Origin: an uncultured Lachnospiraceae bacterium
Lineage (GTDB): Bacteria > Bacillota > Clostridia > Lachnospirales > Lachnospiraceae
NCBI GenBank assembly: GCA_910577955.1
Contig: CAJTNC010000012.1
Location: forward strand, 1 to 64,000
DNA length: 64,000 nucleotides
Direction: 5' to 3'
The notes under the pieces are model-generated. The model worked only from the letters and a program-made list of their open reading frames with translations, ran no database searches and was not told the DNA's origin. Of this stretch, positions 61,074 to 64,000 are shown in pieces. Made by a program: the position numbers and the translations under genes. Numbering within the stretch: position 1 is the stretch's first letter; every line of letters starts with the position of its first letter.

Positions 61074-61424
61074 TCAGCAAGAATCCCAGCCCATGTCTGC
61101 AAGACTTGTCTGTCCAAGCACGTTTCCGCCCTTTTTAGTGGCCAGCCGATCCCGGACTATGTTGTAAACCGTTGATTCGGATACCTCATACTTTGCTGCA
61201 AGCTGTTTAATGTTGCCCCCGTCATACTCCCTGTAGATAGCAGTTTCCCGCCTATTTTCTATAATTTTCCGGCGCTGGGGTATATAGATGCTGCTACCGC
61301 CGAACTGGTCGCATAATCTCCTTAACCCGTCCAATCCCACAACCTGTGCTATCATCCGATACTGCTCTTCTAAGTCATCCATGGTCAGGGTCTCCAACAA
61401 TTCCTCCTCCGCTCTTACTGACAT
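61074..61424 (-). CDS. mor: Mor-type transcription activator
   Basis: 116 residues from ATG 61424 (AGGAGG nine bases upstream). The dimerisation part (MDDLEEQYRMIAQVVGLDGL, RRLCDQFGGSSIYIP) and HTH (NIKQLAAKYEVSESTVYNIV) are classical of Mor/C. It activates middle/late phage genes. No separate C gene is visible. Confidence 0.92.
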   Translation of the reverse strand: MSVRAEEELLETLTMDDLEEQYRMIAQVVGLDGLRRLCDQFGGSSIYIPQRRKIIENRRETAIYREYDGGNIKQLAAKYEVSESTVYNIVRDRLATKKGGNVLGQTSLADMGWDSC

Positions 61425-61447
61425 TTTCATCCACCTCCTTCCATTTG

Positions 61448-61861
61448 TCAATCCTTTTCTGCTGCTTTTATATTTGTGGACATATTCTTCAGGGCTTCAA
61501 TCACTCCGGATGCGCTACTCCGGGAAAGCCATTTCCAACAGCTCGTCTTCGCATATTTCACACACATCCCATTCAGCCGCTTTTCATCCACCTTCCCGGC
61601 CTCATCTGTCCAGCCCAGCTTCTTGGCCAGCGATAGGATATACCATCTCTGTTTCTGCGTCATCGTCTCCTCCCCCGCCCCCTGTCTGCCTTCCAGCGAA
61701 TCAATGACCTTTGCCGCCTCCTCCCTTGTAAGGAGTTTTATGCTGTCCTTTCTTACGATCCTGAAGATATGCTCATGCAGTAAGTCGCTGTCTATACCAT
61801 ACTCTCTGGCTGTCACATGGAGTTTCCTAATCTGTGCTGCCGTGATTTGCTCTGTCCCCAT
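61448..61861 (-). CDS. GemA-like regulatory protein (DUF1018, Mu gp16)
   Basis: 137 residues: ITAAQIRKLHVTAREYGIDS, TQKQRWYILSLAKKLGW and MCVKYAKTSCWKWLSRSSAS are the DUF1018 pattern. In Mu it modulates host gene expression and is located between gam and mor as here. Confidence 0.9.
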   Translation of the reverse strand: MGTEQITAAQIRKLHVTAREYGIDSDLLHEHIFRIVRKDSIKLLTREEAAKVIDSLEGRQGAGEETMTQKQRWYILSLAKKLGWTDEAGKVDEKRLNGMCVKYAKTSCWKWLSRSSASGVIEALKNMSTNIKAAEKD

Positions 61862-61865
61862 ATCT

Positions 61866-62369
61866 TCACTCCTTTGGCTTTGTCTCCAGTTTGTTCAATT
61901 CATAATAGAACGTATCCTCTTTCTGGAGCTTCCCACCTACTTTGAGGATATCCTTTTCCTCATAGGTCTTCAGGACATCTTTATTGACGGATTCCTTCGT
62001 AGTAATGCATTTCTCCATGCCATACTTCCTCAGATTCGCAATCACTTTCGCCACATCCTTTGGCAGCCCCAGCTTTGTGGACATCCTGAACCCCACTGTG
62101 CCGAAAGTAAGCTTTTTGCTCTTCCCTTCCATCTCCGCCCTGCTGGCTGCTGTAAATTCTTTTACCAGCAGCTCGTTCTGTTTTATTTTCTCATGGTAGG
62201 GTCTGGCCGCCTCGTCAAATTCCTTCTTCAGGGCATCCACCTGCAGGTTCATTGCACTATGCAGCATCTCCAACTCATTCCCCGCCTCTGCAATCGCCTT
62301 CAGGGCTTCGTCTACCTGCTCCCAGTTCCTTAATGTCGGCTCTTCCATTCTCTTTCTTCCTAATGCCAT
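61866..62369 (-). CDS. gam: Host-nuclease inhibitor Gam
   Basis: 167 residues: long N-terminal helix (WEQVDEALKAIAEAGNELEM, LQVDALKKEFDEAARPYHEK), then LTFGTVGFRMSTKLGLPKDV and VANLRKYG-like segment. Gam binds DNA ends and blocks exonucleases, like a bacterial Ku. GGAG before the ATG. Confidence 0.93.
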   Translation of the reverse strand: MALGRKRMEEPTLRNWEQVDEALKAIAEAGNELEMLHSAMNLQVDALKKEFDEAARPYHEKIKQNELLVKEFTAASRAEMEGKSKKLTFGTVGFRMSTKLGLPKDVAKVIANLRKYGMEKCITTKESVNKDVLKTYEEKDILKVGGKLQKEDTFYYELNKLETKPKE

Positions 62370-62499
62370 CCTCGTTCTCCTTCCTTTTAGTTCTGGCGGC
62401 AGTCAAGTACCATGGCGGGCGTCGGAACGCAGGGGAAAGCCCGCCCCGCTCCATCTCTTCATACTCCTGTTTCTTCATCACTGCCTGTTTCCTGTTCAT
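62275..62499 (-). CDS. Possible small early protein overlapping gam
   Basis: 74 codons with AGGAGG five bases before the ATG; MNRKQAVMKKQEYEEMERGG then PPWYLTAARTKRKE. It overlaps the start of gam by 95 bases, so only the first half may matter. No family recognised. The 62500-62609 stretch to its right holds no convincing gene. Confidence 0.4.
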   Translation of the reverse strand: MNRKQAVMKKQEYEEMERGGLSPAFRRPPWYLTAARTKRKENEDGIRKKENGRADIKELGAGRRSPEGDCRGGE

Positions 62500-62609
62500 T
62501 CCTGCCTCCTGTCATATGTATTCGTTGCCCCCTCTGCATCTTCCGGGCTTGGGACCGGCTTTGGCTGCATTAGGCTGGCCCGTATGCGCTTTGCATACGT
62601 GCCATTCCC

Positions 62610-62870
62610 CTACTTCATCTTCAGAAACTCCGGTGGAGATACTGCGTCGAATCTCCCACCGGCCAGATAATTAGCTGCCAGATCAATGCCGTCTTTCTTA
62701 CAGGCTGATACAAATTCCACACCATTATCTTCCATCCTTCCCATCGCAAGGGTGATGATCTGCCCGGCAAAATTTCTCTGCGCCTCTTCCATCAGTCTTT
62801 TTTCATCTCCTTCTACTTCTGAAGGAATAGATGGTATCCTGTATCGGATCACAATTTCCTGTTCCCGCAT
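62610..62870 (-). CDS. Early phage protein of unknown function
   Basis: 86 residues: REQEIVIRYRIPSIPSEVEG, ITLAMGRMEDNGVEFVSACK. AGAAAGG before the ATG and tight spacing support it. No family recognised. Confidence 0.7.
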   Translation of the reverse strand: MREQEIVIRYRIPSIPSEVEGDEKRLMEEAQRNFAGQIITLAMGRMEDNGVEFVSACKKDGIDLAANYLAGGRFDAVSPPEFLKMK

Positions 62871-62888
62871 TTTCCTTTCTCCTTTCCG

Positions 62889-63221
62889 CTAATTCACCTT
62901 GACCTTGTGAAGCAAGGCATCCCAGTCATATTCATTCTGTTTATAATTGTGGAATCCATTTTTTTCTTCCGCCGGCTTTCTCAGCCCTGCCTCCGCCTGT
63001 GTCAGCAAGTTCCGCATGATCCCTATCGTATAATTTTCCTTATAAGATGGATCCCTGTACTGTCTGATGTGGATCCGCAGCGCCTCCTCTACGATCTCCC
63101 GTGGGTACTTGTCCCACTGCGCCTCCGCGTTCCTTTTCACGTTAGGGCTGATTCGCCCAGACTTCCTTGTGTAGGCTAATGTTCTCCAGTACTGCTCTTT
63201 TAACTCCTCAAATCCTGCCAT
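62889..63221 (-). CDS. Early phage protein, replication region
   Basis: 110 residues from ATG 63221 (AGGAG ten bases upstream; ATG 63227 and GTG 63230 also possible). FEELKEQYWRTLAYTRKSGR, YPREIVEEALRIHIRQY and ENYTIGIMRNLLTQAEAGLR. The last part resembles C-termini of replication-accessory proteins, but the family is not certain. Overlaps or abuts the MuB-like gene. Confidence 0.65.
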   Translation of the reverse strand: MAGFEELKEQYWRTLAYTRKSGRISPNVKRNAEAQWDKYPREIVEEALRIHIRQYRDPSYKENYTIGIMRNLLTQAEAGLRKPAEEKNGFHNYKQNEYDWDALLHKVKVN

Positions 63222-63226
63222 CGCCA

Positions 63227-64000
63227 TCACGCTCCTATGTTCATGTCCCGCATCACCTGCCCGATGCCTGAGCCAGTGATCTCTTCAAATACCGCCGCCG
63301 TATTGACAAACACATTGACCGCTCCACGCAGTCCGTACTTCGTCCTGCAGATCCGGTACAGCACGTCCATCGCATTCTCATCCATCTCATACCCGCCGAA
63401 CACCGCCTGCACATCCGCCTTTGTGATGTCCGTAGTGGCCACCGGCCTGCGCATCCCGATCCGGGAAAAGAGCTGTGCAAAATCCGCCTTGCCGGAGCCT
63501 TTCATTCTGGCGTATATTTCCTCGTTTCCGATAAAACAGATCCCCACGCCGGATTCATCCGATATACAACGCAGGTGGTTTAATGTCCTGACCGTCAAAT
63601 GCTGCGCCTCATCGATCACCAGCACCCTTCCGGAGCCTCTGAGCTTCGCCACGATCTCACTCGTGATCCGCCTTGCTACCCGTTCTCGAACGCCGAGCTG
63701 ATCCGCCAACAGTTCATTTACTCCTGTGATACTTGCGTAAGTCGGATTGATCGTAATACCCACCGCCAGCGGATTCTTCTCCATATATTCCTTAAAGGCC
63801 ATCGTTTTACCAACCCCAGCATCTCCATATACCACGGAGATTTTTCCCTGTATATGGCAGTACCGGATCGCGTTCATCACACTCTTACTGATAGAGGTCT
63901 GCACATACCCCGGCTCCTTCGGAGCCACCTTTTTCTTCTCATTTGCTTCTATTAACGCCGCAATTTTCTCCACGATCTTCTGTGGCGCTTTATACGTACC
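63227..64000 (-). CDS. MuB-like AAA ATPase, transposition target selector (5' end outside window)
   Basis: At least 257 codons, open to the right edge. Walker A ISVVYGDAGVGKTMAFKEYM, Walker B GRVLVIDEAQHL, sensor GICFIGNEEIYARM and a C-terminal helical domain are present. The residues at the edge (GTYKAPQKIVEKIAALIEAN) look like the end of the N-terminal HTH of MuB, so a GTG start at 63973 is unlikely to be real. MuB captures target DNA and activates the transposase. Confidence 0.9.
   Translation of the reverse strand, partial: GTYKAPQKIVEKIAALIEANEKKKVAPKEPGYVQTSISKSVMNAIRYCHIQGKISVVYGDAGVGKTMAFKEYMEKNPLAVGITINPTYASITGVNELLADQLGVRERVARRITSEIVAKLRGSGRVLVIDEAQHLTVRTLNHLRCISDESGVGICFIGNEEIYARMKGSGKADFAQLFSRIGMRRPVATTDITKADVQAVFGGYEMDENAMDVLYRICRTKYGLRGAVNVFVNTAAVFEEITGSGIGQVMRDMNIGA

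Larger units (their letters stand above)
37658..64000 (-). mobile_element. Mu-like transposable prophage (one end; continues beyond right edge)
   Basis: All genes from 37823 to the right edge run leftwards in Mu order: MuB-like ATPase, Gam, GemA, Mor, lysis/terminase, head, tail, fibre, modification. Head and tail genes are of SPP1/PBSX type rather than Mu type. The exact terminal base is not resolved; it lies between about 37656 and 37675, where the Rpn frame is cut. Repressor and transposase (MuA) are expected to the right. Confidence 0.88.

Noticed and set aside
62500..62609. Extra small early gene in the gap right of the gam-overlapping frame
   Set aside because: One frame gives a plausible string (EWHVCKAHTGQPN) but has no usable start codon or ribosome site and runs back into the neighbouring gene.
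63227..63973. Complete MuB-like gene starting at GTG 63973
   Set aside because: The frame stays open to the right edge and the preceding residues look like the end of the N-terminal HTH, so the gene is partial here.

Overview
The window reads as chromosomal DNA of an anaerobic Gram-positive Clostridia, most likely Lachnospiraceae. The evidence is AGGAGG-type ribosome sites, Rex, a Re-citrate synthase-type gene, an alr-mazF cluster, AP2/HNH-derived and CFI-box proteins, and a Mu-like prophage carrying PBSX/SPP1-type virion genes. No rRNA, tRNA or CRISPR array was recognised. All coordinates and repeats were found by eye and nothing was searched against a database.

1-3,200: the start of a glycan (capsule/exopolysaccharide-type) operon running off the left edge. 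It begins with two tandem NusG-like antiterminators, then a hairpin-bearing leader and a DegT-type sugar aminotransferase. Directly upstream is the most striking object in the window: a 1.5-kb segment bounded by 29-bp inverted repeats (28/29 match) that encloses a tyrosine recombinase, its terminator and a consensus promoter. In the orientation read here the promoter points away from the operon and into a bidirectional terminator. Inversion would aim it at the NusG/glycan operon. This looks like a self-contained ON/OFF phase-variation switch captured in the OFF state.

3,200-37,450: ordinary chromosome. It holds an AgrC/LytTR-type two-component system with a companion protein; a repeat-rich coiled-coil protein paired with a degenerate HNH/AP2 protein; a lactonase-like protein, trpS and a GlgX-like protein that has lost two of three catalytic residues; a UvrD-type helicase with gltX; a ClpP-fold TepA; a GT2 glycosyltransferase with a membrane partner; metY, yebC, a CorC-like protein and an acyltransferase; the alr/mazF/rex/mscS cluster; an ABC-F ATPase; the glutamate-forming TCA branch (Re-citrate synthase, GntR regulator, icd); and a subtilase.

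37,430-64,000: a Mu-like transposable prophage, transcribed entirely leftwards and entering from the right edge. The early region gives a MuB-like ATPase (5' end outside), Gam, GemA and Mor. A Mor-type promoter overlapping a terminator leads into the late operon: small terminase, large terminase, SPP1-type portal, a MuF/gp7 protein fused to a zinc-peptidase domain, scaffold, capsid, PBSX/Xkd-type contractile tail with a -1 frameshift in the tail-assembly chaperone, baseplate, tail fibre, DNA methyltransferase, holin and amidase. Opposed tail-fibre C-terminal fragments lie where Mu carries its invertible G segment. The prophage end is marked by two copies of a motif spaced 22 bp, next to a truncated Rpn-family gene that is probably the interrupted target.
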